Notes under the pieces: generated by a model | Seen by the model: the letters and a program-made list of their open reading frames with translations, nothing else | Told to the model about the DNA's origin: nothing | Databases searched by the model: none | From: Poa pratensis | Taxonomy: Eukaryota > Streptophyta > Magnoliopsida > Poales > Poaceae | Direction of reading: 5' to 3' | NCBI GenBank assembly: GCA_947311845.1 | Contig: CAMZMU010000041.1 | Location: forward strand, 109,102,009-109,166,008 | Length of the DNA stretch: 64,000 bases | Part shown: piece after piece, positions 1 through 12,350 of the stretch | Position numbering within the stretch: the first letter of the stretch is position 1 | Layout: every line of letters begins with the position of its first letter | Made by a program: the position numbers and the translations under genes

Positions 1-200
1 AAAACCTTTCGATTCTAGAGTCCGCCTCCACAGATCTAACTTTCTATTAACCCCCGCCTGACTATCGTCAATTAGCACCACATCATCCGCAAAGAGCATA
101 CATCATGGGATATCTCCTTGAATATCCCCTGTGACCCCATCCATCACCAAAGTAAAGAGATAAGGGCTTAAAGCTGACCCCTGCTCTGTTGTTACTTTTC
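1..200 (-). mobile_element. LINE reverse-transcriptase fragment, cut by window edge
   Basis: Read on the minus strand, this stretch encodes the RT core typical of grass LINEs: a QGSALSPYLF block, then LVMDGVTGDIQ, then the catalytic FADD box in [14 protein letters not shown], then [16 protein letters not shown]. An in-frame TGA sits just before the FADD block where the family has tryptophan, so the copy is dead. The left end is cut by the window. The right boundary lies near 200, where similarity to the family stops. It sits where the last TPR-coding exon of the neighbouring ankyrin gene would be expected. Confidence 0.75.
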
Positions 201-309
201 TCACAGCAGTTTAAACAACAAAAACATTTGAAGGACTCGAGGCACATCCATTATATAAGCGCTTGTGTTCCGCAGAAAATAAGAAACTGATCTAAGCATC
301 CTATCCCAC

Positions 310-480
310 CTTCAGTAACAACAGAGCAGTTCCTTCACGATAGCAAGCCTTCGCCCAGCCAGGTCGCAGCATCTTGCAAAGTTGAGCATCCTTCAAGGCC
401 ATCTTCGCATTACCATAGCGAAGCCAGCATAGGCTCCGGTTTGAAAGCAAGGTTGCATTAAAAGGGTCAAGTTTAATTGC
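310..480 (-). CDS. ANK-TPR gene exon 9 (TPR repeat)
   Basis: The acceptor TTGTAG ends at 481 and the donor GTGGGA begins at 309. The 57 residues read AIKLDPFNATLLSNRSLCWL, then KMALKDAQLCKMLRPGWAKA, then CYREGTALLLLK: the diagnostic TPR block D-x-N-ATL-SNRSLC and W-KA-YR-G-AL. A donor follows, so a further exon is expected. I could not find it in 1-309. Confidence 0.85.
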
Positions 481-3400
481 CTACAACAAGATAGAAGATT
501 AACACAAATGTTTTAGATTTGCCAGCAAGAATCTGTTGTGCTGACTGAATCACTAAAACTATTTCAATCTTCATAAAATTTATGCAGTAAACACAAGTCA
601 TCCATGAAAAGATTAACTTGTATAAGCATGTCAGAGGATAACTGTTCATCCAAGCCATCTCTGCCCTGGATGCACAAAATATGAATCCATAGACAAATAG
701 GCAACCAGAACAGAGGTACAAAAAAGACGAAATCAGTGGATATTTGAAAACAAAAATAGCCATGCGCGTTCATTGGCAAAGCCTCTCGAAGAGTGAACTC
801 CCTAATGATCTTCTAACATTCTTAGAAACAGCCAGGAGTACCCAACCTACCATTTACAAAGTTATCCATAGATACCTTAATTTGCATGTCACTGCGTGCT
901 GCTAGCAAGATAATCCTATAAACTGGATCCCACCCTGGACTTGGAAAGATTGTCTAGAACATGGGTACAATTAACATAGGTTGTTAACTAAATTTGCATA
1001 ATACAAAGTACAGGAAAGTATCATTTCAAGGTAGTCTAGCTAATTATGTGAACCTAACTCTATATCAGGGTCAGACAGCAGGGTCTGTGGAGCAGAGGGA
1101 TATACATAGACTCCGACGAGAGAACTTCAGACATTTTTAGACTAATTTATCTCCTTCTTTGAAACTACGTACATGACAATCCATTTATAAGGACTACTTA
1201 GACAGTCAGACGTCTCCTGACTCCCATGCAACTCCAATATTGACACGACTCGCCTAAAAGAATCAACCTTAACAAAGATGCCTGATAGACTACTTGCACA
1301 TATCGAATCTACTTCCGAATTCAACGGACTATATCTCGAAACCAACTCCAAAGCCATTAATCTATTTTCTTGGTGTCCGCTTCTTCCTAAATGGTTTGCA
1401 GGCCAGCCGCTTACGTTGGTCTCTAGACTGATGTGCTGCTGCCTGGCCTATCTCACAATGATGAATTGTATGCAACTAGGTAGGAAGCGTGGCTTGCCGC
1501 GCGAGACAGATCTCACATCATTCCAAACCCCCGGTAATCCAAATGGTAGTCATTACACAATAATACAGGAAAGGAGATGGCCTTAAACCACATAGAGGTT
1601 CTGAATACGTAAGTGCAAAAGTGAGAAGTAACACCTCGTGGTTTTCTAGCCTGTCAGGAATCTTCGTTTTCCCAGTCGTTTTTCCAATTCTTATGAGATA
1701 GCTCGGCAATCTTGAGAAGAGGCGTGTTTATCATCTCATCTATAATGCTCCATCCACGAGAGAAATTAACATTTGCTGTGTTCTTGATTTGTTCAGAGAA
1801 TGAGTGCATGAACCTCACAGCGAGTAATAACAGATAAGCATACTGAAGGATAAGTCTCTTTTTTTCTAGAACTTTCAGTTGATTGTCCTCCCTGCACATG
1901 CATCAAGTATGACAGCAGATAAGCTGTAGCGAAGTTAAATACTCCTACAATACAACCAATACATCAGATTGCAACACTAAGCATTTCTATCAAGCGCTGA
2001 ATAGCTGGTAAGTACACACCAAGATTAAGCACAACAGATTCGTCAGAGCAAGTCTAATTTTACAACAGACAGTCATAAAGATTCGTCAGAGCACGGTTAC
2101 ATTTTAAAACAGGATGAAAAAACCAAAGAATAACCTTAATGTGCTACCACCTATACATTATAGTTATTTGCTGCTTGCATAGGAAAATAATGATCATAAT
2201 GGGCAAATGGCAAAGAATTATGGTGCACAACACAGCAATAGACTAAATCATACGTGGCAGTCACTTTCAGCATAAGAATCACATGTAACAATTAATTAAT
2301 GATGCACAAGGAAAAAAATATGCAGTAGTTATATGCCTAATTTGTGACATAGGGAGCAAGCTTGCAGGAAATTCACAAAATATATACTGAACCGAAACAC
2401 TAAAACTGCATCATGGCTAACAAATGCCGCAGGGTACCTCTCTACTAAACCTAAGCATTGCTACTGTGCCCCAAATAGAAACATGAAATGGCAACCCAAA
2501 TTACGCATTCCGTGACACAACAAATACAACCTTAGAACACTAATCTGAATTAGAAAATGTGAGCAATTCTTCCTCACCTCGGCCACCTGCGATGGCGAAG
2601 GCGCGGGCAAATAAATTGGTGGCAGAGAGGCTCACCCTGTCCTCAATCACAGCCTCGTCTCGAAGAAATGGAACCTAAATCTTTTTCCAGCCAACCAGAG
2701 CGTACTAAAGCAGGACCAAGAATGTCCAATTATTCAAAAACCTGCAACAATGGGCACTCAAATAGTGAGTCAAAACTTACAACAATGGGTACGCAAATAG
2801 TGCAAATGTGAATCCATATGCACAGCCCTTTCAAGGTTGCATCCTTATAGGTTCTAGGAACATAATAAGAATCAGAGAAAGGAACTTACCTGGTTAAAAG
2901 AAACCCAAATCCAAGTATCAGATGTGTTCAAGGTAGATGTTCCCAAATCATATATTCCATGTGCCAAATTTTCCTACAGATCCGCCATAAAATTTTGTTC
3001 TTCTCTTTGCTTCTGAACCTAAAACAAAGCAAGATAGAGAAAGAAAGAACAAATGCAAGGTTATAGATTTACAATATATAGATCCATTAGCTGGAGAGAG
3101 TGAACTGCAAGGTTACAGACTTGCAAGGTTACTGAGCTACAATTAAGCATACATTATCAATTCAAACTATGTAGAAGAATTCATAAAACAATAAAACCAA
3201 AGAACATTCAAAGACCAGCTGAATTTGTAGACAAAATCTGCCTTTCATATTGGAGCTAGCATCTCATATCACTTAAGGGATACAAAAAATAAATATGAAA
3301 ACCAGATCATATAGTACATTAATTCATTGGCACATATTTTTTGTAGACAAAGCTAAACATCAGTTTAAAAGAAGCATTTGGATTGTATTAATTCGTTGAG

Positions 3401-5112
3401 ACGGGGACGCACCTAAGAAGCAGGGACACACGACTGGCCAAGGCGAACTAATTCATCAGAACAGATCCCAACCTGCAAAGATGAAATAGGTGAATCGGGA
3501 GAAGAACACAGCATATAATCGTGGCAAAGGACGGATCGAAATTATCCCTCACCTCACCCTTTGGGCCAGCCAGCAGTCCTCATCACGGCAAACCTTGATA
3601 GCTTCCAAATGCACCAATGAAAGGTAGCCTGCAATCTGAAATTTCAAACTTGGCTAAAGTTAGTACAGTCAACTTGAAAGAAAGGCACAAATGAATTCTT
3701 CACATCCACCTACTGGCGGGATTTATCTTAGATAGTGGAGTGTTATGGCACTTACTGACTAAAATAAAATGAAAAGTAATAAGCAGGCGAATGGCACAAA
3801 AATGAGATATGCTTCTATATATTATCATTTCCCTAAAAGGTACTCATTTTTCTTAGATATGCTCTCTATACAAACCAATTGTTGAATATCCTTGGCTTTC
3901 ATCTCTGTCAAGAATCGCACAAGTTCCTAGCCGCTCCAACAATCATTCATACTAAAGTTAAATAATGTTGGTACGGGAAGTAAAAGACACACAATTGTCG
4001 CAGAAATGGCAATCACTTTCAGTAAGGAGCAATAAAAAGAATGACATATATAGTTAACAATAACCTAAACGCTATGTGCCTGTAAGAAATTATCATGCTT
4101 GGTCATTTATTTAATAGACGCAGAAATTGTTTCACACACCAACCATTTGAAAATAAAGGATGATATTCCATGGGAAAGTGTCTATACATAACACTATAAA
4201 AAGCTGGCAATTAGAAGACTGAACATTATAGGGTAAAACAAACAAAAAATTTATCACCACCATTAGCAAAGGTTGCATGGTTCCCTGCCTAACTGCTCTC
4301 TAGCTTGTGTAAACTGGAAACCAGATTAAAAGGGATTCAGAGAATTAATCGACTCTGCACAGAGCAATACAAAGTTGTAAATCCAGTGGTGCTGCAGTTG
4401 AGATGAATCGATGAGTTTGAGGGATACTCATTCGGACATCACGTAAATTAAATGTAAAAGGGGAACCCCAAAAGGGAGGGGGGCAGAGCTCATCTCTGGA
4501 TGTGGTGCAGTACCTCCGCTGCTGCTACTCCCAGATCGTAAACAACATTAATGCATTGACATACATTTTTTTTGACAACCTATCCGTTCAGAATAAGATC
4601 ATTTGTAGGCAAAACAAAATTTTGTGTAGTCCTCCAAATTCACTTTCTTCAAATAATCTGTAGCACTATCTATCTATCATGCATAGAATTAGAATCACTA
4701 TATGAGCAGTTCAGACAAAGCTAAACACCATTTTCAGAGATGCATTCCTAATAAAACAAAGTCCCATGGTACCGTAAACAACCGATCCAAAGCAAGGAGA
4801 ATACAAAATAAATGTGTGCACCCCGGTGGCCTAAACTGCACCAGCTAATTCCAGCAGGTTAAACTTTAGTCTAGCTCCACACCTGATAGATCTATCAAAA
4901 GAAAATAAAAACATAGCTGCAGGCCAGATTGAAGACATCAAAGAAGAACCGAGCTACATGGCTCTTTGGGACTGCACAGTCTCCAGGATAGCTAACATTT
5001 GCCTCTAGAAATTAATCAAAAACAGTGTACGGGATAGCTGACGCTTCCCTCGAGAAATTAGCCTAAAAACCAGAGTGTGCAGTACTCCAATAAAAAAGAT
5101 CTTGTTTCAACA

Positions 5113-5213
5113 AATAATTGAGTGCTCACTCCATCACGAAAACCTGCAATTAATGTATACCGGCAAAGCAAGGAATAATTGAGTGCTCACTCCATCATGA
5201 AAAGTCTGCAATT
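5113..5213. repeat. Two-copy short tandem duplication, period 61 bp
   Basis: The block starting AATAATTGAGTGCTCACTCC occurs at 5,113 and again at 5,174 with a few substitutions over about 39 bp. A short spacer lies between the copies. It is a small local duplication inside intron 8, with no coding role visible. Confidence 0.8.
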
Positions 5214-6367
5214 TTAATTATTGAAATGATTACTGGACCACACCAAAAAATAAACACCATCAACAAAGCACGATTCAAACTGACCAAGCACACCTTGTCT
5301 TGGACAGTCACTTCGCTGCTGCATAATGTGAAGAAAAATCTGCAGAGTGGGGTACTCACCTGATGCTGTAGGTAGGCGTGGTCTCTCCGCAGCACGGCAC
5401 GATCGGAAAGCTATGTATAAGAACAAAAGCAAGTAGCCTGTAAGAGAATGTTTAAGAAGATTATCTAGGTTGGTACTGAGGCATTTAAATATATGAGAAC
5501 ATTAGAACAGATTGAGAAGCAGTATGTATTTGTAGGTTACATCTTAACAGAAGGGCAAGAAATATCTTCCAGCTGTTTAAAATGATTAAAGCTTCAAAAT
5601 AGAGTGGTCCAAATGAAATAGTAATCCTTAAGATCCATACTTGATCAAGCAAAAGTGCTTTTATTGACAATTCACTAAACAACGTTTAGACTTGCGCTGG
5701 CAGCACATAATTTTAAGTATATCATGGAAACCTCCAGCAGACTAAAAAGAATTCAGTGGATTCAACTGATCTGAGCACACCATAGAAAACTACAGCCATG
5801 AATTTTCAGAAATTAGACAATCGGGTACTTAATAGAAACCATAAGCAACCAACAAATATGCAGCAATAATAGCTTGACTACACCGATTTTCGGAATAAAA
5901 GCTCACGAATGTAACTCAACAAATAATATATGAAGAAACAACAATCTCGGTTGTGTAGCACCATTTTAACCTGATTCACAATAAAAATGAGGGGAACTTG
6001 CTGTAAGAAAAGCATGAGGGGAGTCTGAACAGAAATTGGGACCATAACCCACTGGATAAAATGGAAACATATACACAGAGCTATAGATCATGACTCAAGT
6101 ACAGGGTAAAGATGCTAGGTAGCAGTGGAAGAGATAGCAAGGAGATGGTCACCTGTGGATGGGACGGATGCAGCTAGACTGCCGGCGGCAACACCTTGCT
6201 CTGGTCGAGTTCATTGCTCCGCACGCGCTAGAGGGATCTGGCAGAGACACCGGCAAGCCCATGCACACGACCCTGTGGACGACGGCAATGGCAAACGGCA
6301 GTGTGTCCAGGATGTACTCAACCTAAACCACTCCTGCGTACCTGTACAATAGACAAAAGGTACAATA

Positions 6368-6535
6368 ATGGGTGGTCACATGTCACAACATGTATTACAA
6401 TTAATGAACACAAACTGCACCTATAGTACTTTCTGTTTTGCATAAACCTGCAATATAGACTGAAGAGATCATAATTTTTCAATCTAGCAACAGAAATTAA
6501 TGGGTGGTCACAGGTCACAACATGTATTAGAATTA
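6368..6535. repeat. Direct repeat pair, about 36 bp, 132 bp apart
   Basis: ATGGGTGGTCACATGTCACA at 6,368 and ATGGGTGGTCACAGGTCACA at 6,500 start two near-identical 36-bp blocks. Both continue with ACATGTATTA. It could be a local duplication or the footprint of a lost insertion; nothing else marks it as an element. Confidence 0.8.
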
Positions 6536-7132
6536 GGTTGAGATAGTATCTTAGCAATTAAAACTCAGTTGGGAGCAGTCAAGACTCAAGAGATCAGATG
6601 CTAACATCTATATGTACAGACTACATATGCCATTTTATGCTAGTACTCGAAAGACCTTAGACCAACCTTTATCAAGAAGAAAGTGAGGTACAAATGGCAG
6701 CTCAGCAATCTTCTGTAGAACTTCATTTTCTTCTTCTTCCAAAACACACCCGGACTAAAAAAAATACAGATGAATGACAATCCTGCACAAATAGATTAGT
6801 AGGCATGAGAATATACCAGATTTTGTAGGTAATTTTATGCCTATTCTTCATTTACAGCACACCAACTACATCTAATAGTGCTCTTTTCAGATCCACACAA
6901 AACAGAACCTAGGAGAGAGCATGCACATCACCTTCTTGAGATGCGTAGGAAGGGAAGGAGTGGTAGCCGTAGGAGCTTGAACACGCAGCCAGGGACGCGC
7001 TGGATACCAGATGCCGCCACTGCCGGTCGACGTGGGGTCAGGGACGTGCTGGTGGAGGTCGAACTCGCCGCGTGCGCCGCCTCCGAGCCATCGCAGCCGG
7101 CGGCTGAGAGAGAGCGATCTGAGAAGAGGTGA

Positions 7133-7135
<3 letters not shown>

Positions 7136-7168
<33 letters not shown>
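7136..7168. repeat. (GA)n microsatellite
   Basis: A GA dinucleotide run of about 16 units lies within the GC-rich block of intron 8. Long polar-looking ORFs on both strands here (Ser-Leu and Arg-Glu repeats) are products of this run and are not genes. Confidence 0.95.
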
Positions 7169-7171
<3 letters not shown>

Positions 7172-8196
7172 GTGGAGGAGAGAGGCACACCTGATGCGTC
7201 GTCTTCCAGATCCCGTGGCTCCCTCTCGCGCGATGCAGCGGTGACCCGTGCTGCGCAAGTGGGAAGATAAGTGGTGGAGGCGGCGGAGCTCTGACGGCAG
7301 CGGGAGAAGGACGGCGTCGACGTGAGGATGGCCCGAACGGTCGTCTTCCCTGGCGGTGACGATGGCAGCGGGGGCGACGATGGCGGCGCAGGCAGCTGCG
7401 GGCTGGCCAGTGAGGAGAAACCCTAAATCGAGATCTGAGTGCGTGCCGCTCGGCAGCGAGGCCCAGAGGGAGCGTATAGGCTCACCCGCCGCGGAGGAAG
7501 GCCAGGGGCGGAGCAGGGCAGCGGATGTAGCTCCCGTACCCGGCGCCCCCCCCCCCCCGTTCGCCACGCGCGTACGGCCCCCCTCGCGTCGCTCTGGACT
7601 GGACGCAAAATCCCGAATTTGCCCCTGCCGTTCGACGGAATCACACCGCCTGCCACCGCGTCGCGCGATCCTTTCCTCAGCACTACGCGAGAGTGTTTCG
7701 ACACAGACGCCGCTAACTGGGCCCCGTTTGGCCTCGTCCCCACTTGCCAGCGACTTGCACGCGCGAGAGAGTGCGTGAAAAAAGACTGCGGTGCAGCTAA
7801 ACAGCGCTAGAACGGATCAGAGCCGTCCACGCGCTGGATCGGACGGCCCAGGACGCGTTGGTCGGGGAGGTGCCCTGGGAGGCCTCCCTTTCCCGCACCA
7901 ATTGAACTATGGGATGGTAGCATGACTCGCTCTGGCACTGATCCAACTGTGTCATGAATAAAATAATTGCATTATAAGAGATTACAGAAAAAGCAGCATA
8001 ACACAAAGGGCTTACAAGCGCAATCTCTATCTACGTCACAACATTACCACGTCGGCAAAGCGCGCAGAGAGCATAATTTCCATCACGTATGTCATTCACG
8101 AAGGAAAACGAACTAACGAGACTAAAATGCATTGTAGGTCCTTAAACTTGTTCTGAATAGTCAATAAACTTCAACAAACAAGATGCAAAACTATAC

Positions 8197-8283
8197 CTCA
8201 TGATAAATGTTTGCTGCAGCAAAATAATTCCCATTCTTGAACGCCTCATGTGCTTTAGATTTAGCACTAGCAAGCATAGCTTT
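8197..8283 (-). CDS. ANK-TPR gene exon 8 (first TPR helix)
   Basis: The acceptor TTTCAG ends at 8,284 and the donor GTATAG begins at 8,196. The 29 residues include SKAHEAFKNGNYFAAANIYH, the A-helix pattern of a TPR (small residue, F, NxxY, A, Y). It joins exon 9 in phase 0 as YHE-AIKLDP, the normal TPR A-B helix connection. Confidence 0.85.
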
Positions 8284-8763
8284 CTGAAACATTGCAACAA
8301 TCAAATGAAATAAAATTCAATATCATATGTTATCCCTTCCCCACTGCTCAGTAGAAATATATAATTAACTTCTACCTGAATTAACTCAATAGTTCTACCG
8401 TTTACGAAGTGGCCATGGATATTAAAGTTAAATTAATATTAAACCTACTATCTCCTGATAAAATAATAAATGGGTCAGTCTCAACAGTTAATAGAATAGT
8501 TCGATTTTGTTTCATTTCCACACAATTCACATAGCAATCAACATCACTGATAGAACGTGGTAATCTATTTTATTTCAGATTCACACACCTTAAATTCAAT
8601 CAACATTACTGATTACCACACCTTGCATCCTCTACAAAATCCACAGCAACAAATAAAGCCTTTAGTCCCAAGCAAGGGATAGCCTACCTTTAAAGAAACC
8701 AAAGACCATGGATATATTTAAGTACACTTTGGTACGTAAAAATAAACTAGAGTTGGCAAAAAA

Positions 8764-9060
8764 GGTTGGTAAACCATCCAAGACCAAATTTTTGGTCATA
8801 GTAAAAATATCGATAAGGTATATTTTGGTATCTAATCTATAAAAACTACTCCCTCCATATCATAATATAAGATGTTTTAGGTATTCCAATACGAACTACA
8901 TACGGATCAAGGTTGGTAAACCATCCAAGACCAATATTTTTGTCATAGTCAAAATATCGATAAGGTACACTTTGGTCATAATCCAAACATGCCCCATGAT
9001 CTAATCGATAAAAACTACCATAATATAAGATGTTTTAGGTATTCCAATACAGACTACATA
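8764..9060. repeat. Imperfect tandem duplication reaching into a Stowaway MITE
   Basis: GGTTGGTAAACCATCCAAGA begins copies at 8,764 and 8,911, a period of 147 bp. The second copy lacks 11 bp (TCCCTCCATAT), that is, the left tip of the MITE. A shorter third partial copy (AGATGTTTTAGGTATTCCAA) follows after 9,030. The duplication therefore carried flanking intron sequence into the MITE interior. Confidence 0.8.
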
Positions 9061-9197
9061 AGATGTTTTAGGTATTCCAATACAGACTACATACGGAGCA
9101 AAATGAGTGAATCTACACACTAAAATATGTCTATATACATCCATATATTGTCTGTATTATTATACCTAAAACATCTTATATTATGATACAGAGGGAG
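8849..9197. mobile_element. Stowaway-type MITE with internal duplication
   Basis: The ends are inverted repeats: CTCCCTCCATATCATAATAT on the left and, reversed, CTCCCTCTGTATCATAATAT on the right, flanked by TA on both sides. The ends, the TA target and the CTCCCTCC tip are the marks of Stowaway (Tc1/mariner-type) MITEs. At 349 bp it is longer than usual because of the internal tandem duplication. Confidence 0.85.
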
Positions 9198-9674
9198 TAT
9201 TATTTATCTTATCCAATTCATCGTATATTATTTTATGTTAAACTCAAATGCTAATCACGGCCTAAATTGGTTCAAAATCAATACTGGTTAATCCTGGTTA
9301 CGTTAATACTTACAAAAACTAAAAGAGTTCACAACAAATAACTCTCATCTTCTAGTACACATGGACATGATCACATGACAATAAACGGTGAAAGACTTAA
9401 CATGCAGTGTTCCATAAAAAAACTCAGGCGATAAGGGATATCGAGTTGGCAAGTTTAACATAACAGATAAAGGTAAATATTTAAATTCCTTCAACTAAAT
9501 CTTATTGCTCCCAAATGAATCAGCGTGCAATACAACGGGCATACTTGACATTACCAATCAATCGAATTTGTAGCCAGTAATTGCAGAAAACACAAGTTAG
9601 GGAAATCCCACGGCTAGCATGCACACACCAACAATTAATGTAAATAAATATGATAATGCTGTTCCATAAAATAC

Positions 9675-9824
9675 CTTTGTGGGGGGCACTGATTTTACAT
9701 GCCCAATAACTCCATCGACACTCCAGTCACGCACATTAGACATACATGAAGTGAATGGAAATAGAATTTCGACATGTTGACGCCTACCAGAATATGCAGC
9801 AATTTCTATAGGCATGCGTCCATA
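9675..9824 (-). CDS. ANK-TPR gene exon 7
   Basis: The acceptor TTTGGCAG ends at 9,825 and the donor GTATTT begins at 9,674. The 50 residues read YGRMPIEIAAYSGRRQHVEI, then LFPFTS, then RDWSVDGVIGHVKS. The pattern of a last ankyrin repeat followed by a D-WSVDG-I linker is typical of the plant ankyrin-TPR family and places this copy in it. Confidence 0.85.
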
Positions 9825-10555
9825 CTGCCAAAAGAACAAGCAAGATTAACTTCACTTTGTATTTGGAATATGACAAAAGGGGGAACATACAAGGTATCTA
9901 GACATACATTGAGCAGACATGGTATAAACTCAACTATATCTGTAGGATAAATAAGTGGAACTTAGTTCACGTGAGCTGCTTAAGATATGAAATGGTGTCT
10001 TCTAGTGTAGCAATGAGGAGACGGAACATAGCCTTGCTGTCTAAGATCAGTCAAGCACCACTCAAGAACAACATTGATACTATACACGAATTATTACATG
10101 ATAACACTACCCCCAACAACTTCCAGGACGAAGGAGATAAGAAATAACTATTGGTGATAATTGCAATTTCGGTTTAATTTTTTATCAAAACCGCCCTCTA
10201 CATTTTAATCCAACAATCCAAAGAAGTAGTTTGCAAGTTCAAAGTTAGCTACAAGGTACGTTGCTCCTATCTAGCAGATAACCCAGAGCCATCACATACT
10301 AATAAGTCTCTCCAAATAATCAAATGGAATATGGTATTGAATTTAAAATGTAGCTTTGCCGTTACTTATAAGAAAAAACATGTTTTTAATGTAGTCTACA
10401 TGGAGCAAAAATACATAAAACAGATCTGCTAAATAAGCAAATTTGCCAGGATATCTTTTTCTAAGTTTACATTTTGAAGATGGAAAACCAACCAGAATAT
10501 GACATGTTAGGTATGGACGACATTATCCATGTAGCAGCAAGGGAAAAAAGCTTAC

Positions 10556-10678
10556 ATTGTCAGTAACATTAGCATCTGTACCAGCCAGAACTAAGCACTT
10601 AATGATGTCACTTGAGCCATCTGTGGTCGCGATCATTAAGGGTGTCTCTTTACCAATACCATCCACATCAGCACCAGC
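10556..10678 (-). CDS. ANK-TPR gene exon 6
   Basis: The acceptor TTCTTAG ends at 10,679 and the donor GTAAGC begins at 10,555. The 123 nt encode 41 residues: AGADVDGIGKETPLMIAT, then DGSSDIIKCLVLAGTDANVT. This is a complete ankyrin repeat followed by the start of the next one. The reading frame is intact. Confidence 0.85.
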
Positions 10679-10863
10679 CTAAGAATATAAACAAGGATTA
10701 TATACTTATATGCTTCATATGGGCACACGTATACATAAAATTCTTCATTGTCATAATCATATTATGAAAAATAAAAAATTCAGTAAACATAACTATTTCT
10801 TTTTTACATTAGTACAGTAACCCGTAAGTTGATGTGTGATTGTGTGAAAATGAGTTGACATAC

Positions 10864-10953
10864 CTCAAGCAGGAGCTTAACACATTTCAATGAGCCCGCG
10901 GCAGTAGCAACAACAAGAGCTGTATAATCAGTAGCACTCAAAGCTATAGTATG
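10864..10953 (-). CDS. ANK-TPR gene exon 5
   Basis: The acceptor CAACAG ends at 10,954 and the donor GTATGT begins at 10,863. The 90 nt encode 30 residues, with YTALVVATAAGSLKCVKLLL as the ankyrin helix pair. It joins exon 6 (AGADVDG) in phase 0, giving the expected KLLLEAGADVDG repeat boundary. Confidence 0.85.
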
Positions 10954-11963
10954 CTGTTGAGAGATGAAGAAATTAGAAATCTCATATAACTATAGTCAAC
11001 ATTAAACTTAAATAAGATGTAACAGAGTTAGCAGACAAAAACATTGTGAACAAAATGAATTAGACTCTTATGTTATACTCTCTGTTTTAAATAGCCGGCT
11101 ATTGTGTTTAGCCCCGGCGATTTCAGCACCTATGAAAGGCTATAGCCGGGCTATAGCGCAGCTATGGCCTTAGAGCCGTTTTGCTAAATAATGAAAGAAA
11201 AAACAATATTTGGGCAGCATATGTTTATATATATATCAACAATTCACAAATGCATAGTATAGTCACTAATAACTACCTATATAAAAGACGACCGTCTAAG
11301 GCCACCACGGAGCCTGCCCACGTCGCGCCACACTGTTGATGTCTACAGTAGCGCGTTTCAGCAGTTCGCGATAGTCTCCGCGCCGTCGATCTCAGATCCA
11401 ACGGTCACCGTGGACATTTTGCAAAAACATCCCTGCGTTCTCTGACAATTACGTTTAGGTCCCTCACCATCCTCCTCTCCCCTCTTCCTCCTCCGCTCGG
11501 GCGAAGCTCCCCGCCGGCGTCGACGCGGGCCGCCGTCGCTCCGATGCTTCCTCGACGAATCGAAGGTCGCCAAAAACACCGCCGTCTCCTCCTCTCCGTC
11601 CTCCGCGAGATACGTGAGCCGGGACGTCGCACGCGGCTCTGAATCCTCGCCGTCGTCCTCCACGTCTGCCGCCGCGAAATTCATCACCGGCGGCGACTGC
11701 GGCGACCATATGGTCCAATACGTCGCCCGTTCGGCTCCCCTGGATGCCCGCTAGCAGATCCGCGCGGTCTCAGCGCCGCGCACGCGCGCCGTTGCTCGAG
11801 CGCAAGCTGGGCAGCGCTCTCCGCCATCGGCGATCACCATCTCACGATGACGTCACTGCAGGCCCCACCTGTCGGATTTTTTATATTTCCATAAACGATT
11901 TTCTAAATTTAAAAAAATGACATGTGGGCCCTACCTGTCATAAATTTCACAATTACAACAAAT

Positions 11964-12350
11964 TTCTGAAAATTGTAAAATTTATAACTTTTAATCCGTT
12001 ATTCAGGAGAATGCAAATAATATATCAAAAACATCAAATTAACAGATTTCTAAATTCTTCACACAAAAAACTCTAAAAATAAATTGTGCAAAAAAATAAT
12101 GCAAAATAATCTATCAAAAAATTTCGAAATTCACAAATTAACAGTATTTCCACACGTTCTGAAAATTGTAAAATTCATAACTTTTAATCCGTTATTCAGG
12201 AAAATGCAAATAATATATCAAACAAATTCAAATTTTAAAAATTTCTAAATTCTTCACACGCTAAAAAACACTAAAAATAAATTATTCACAAAATAATACA
12301 AAATAATCTATCAAAATTTTCCGAAATTAACAAAATAGCAGTATTTCCAC
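11964..12350. repeat. Tandem duplication inside the Helitron, period about 193 bp
   Basis: TTCTGAAAATTGTAAAATT starts copies at 11,964 and 12,157. Each copy continues through a TCCGTTATTCAGGA block and a TTCTAAATTCTTCACAC block with scattered substitutions. Two copies are seen. It is noncoding and AT-rich. Confidence 0.8.

Larger units (their letters stand above)
481..8196. other. Intron 8 of the ANK-TPR gene: no second gene supported
   Basis: This 7.7-kb intron is mostly AT-rich unique-looking sequence. It contains short local duplications (5,113-5,213 and 6,368-6,535) and a GC-rich insert-like block at about 6,880-7,880 with a (GA)n run. Short open frames occur at 1,142-1,357 and 1,654-1,899 (minus), but they show no recognisable domain and no convincing splice context. 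The GC-rich block has an AAACCCTAA telo-box-like motif near 7,421 and could be a captured promoter or first exon; its source is not recognised. Confidence 0.5.

Noticed and set aside
1142..1899. Two minus-strand ORFs (71 and 81 codons) in intron 8
   Set aside because: Protein-like texture, but no domain, no clear splice links to the ankyrin gene and no other support.
6887..7567. 226-codon minus-strand ORF in the GC-rich part of intron 8
   Set aside because: It runs through the (GA)n repeat, is low-complexity and shows no domain; other frames here are equally open because of GC content.
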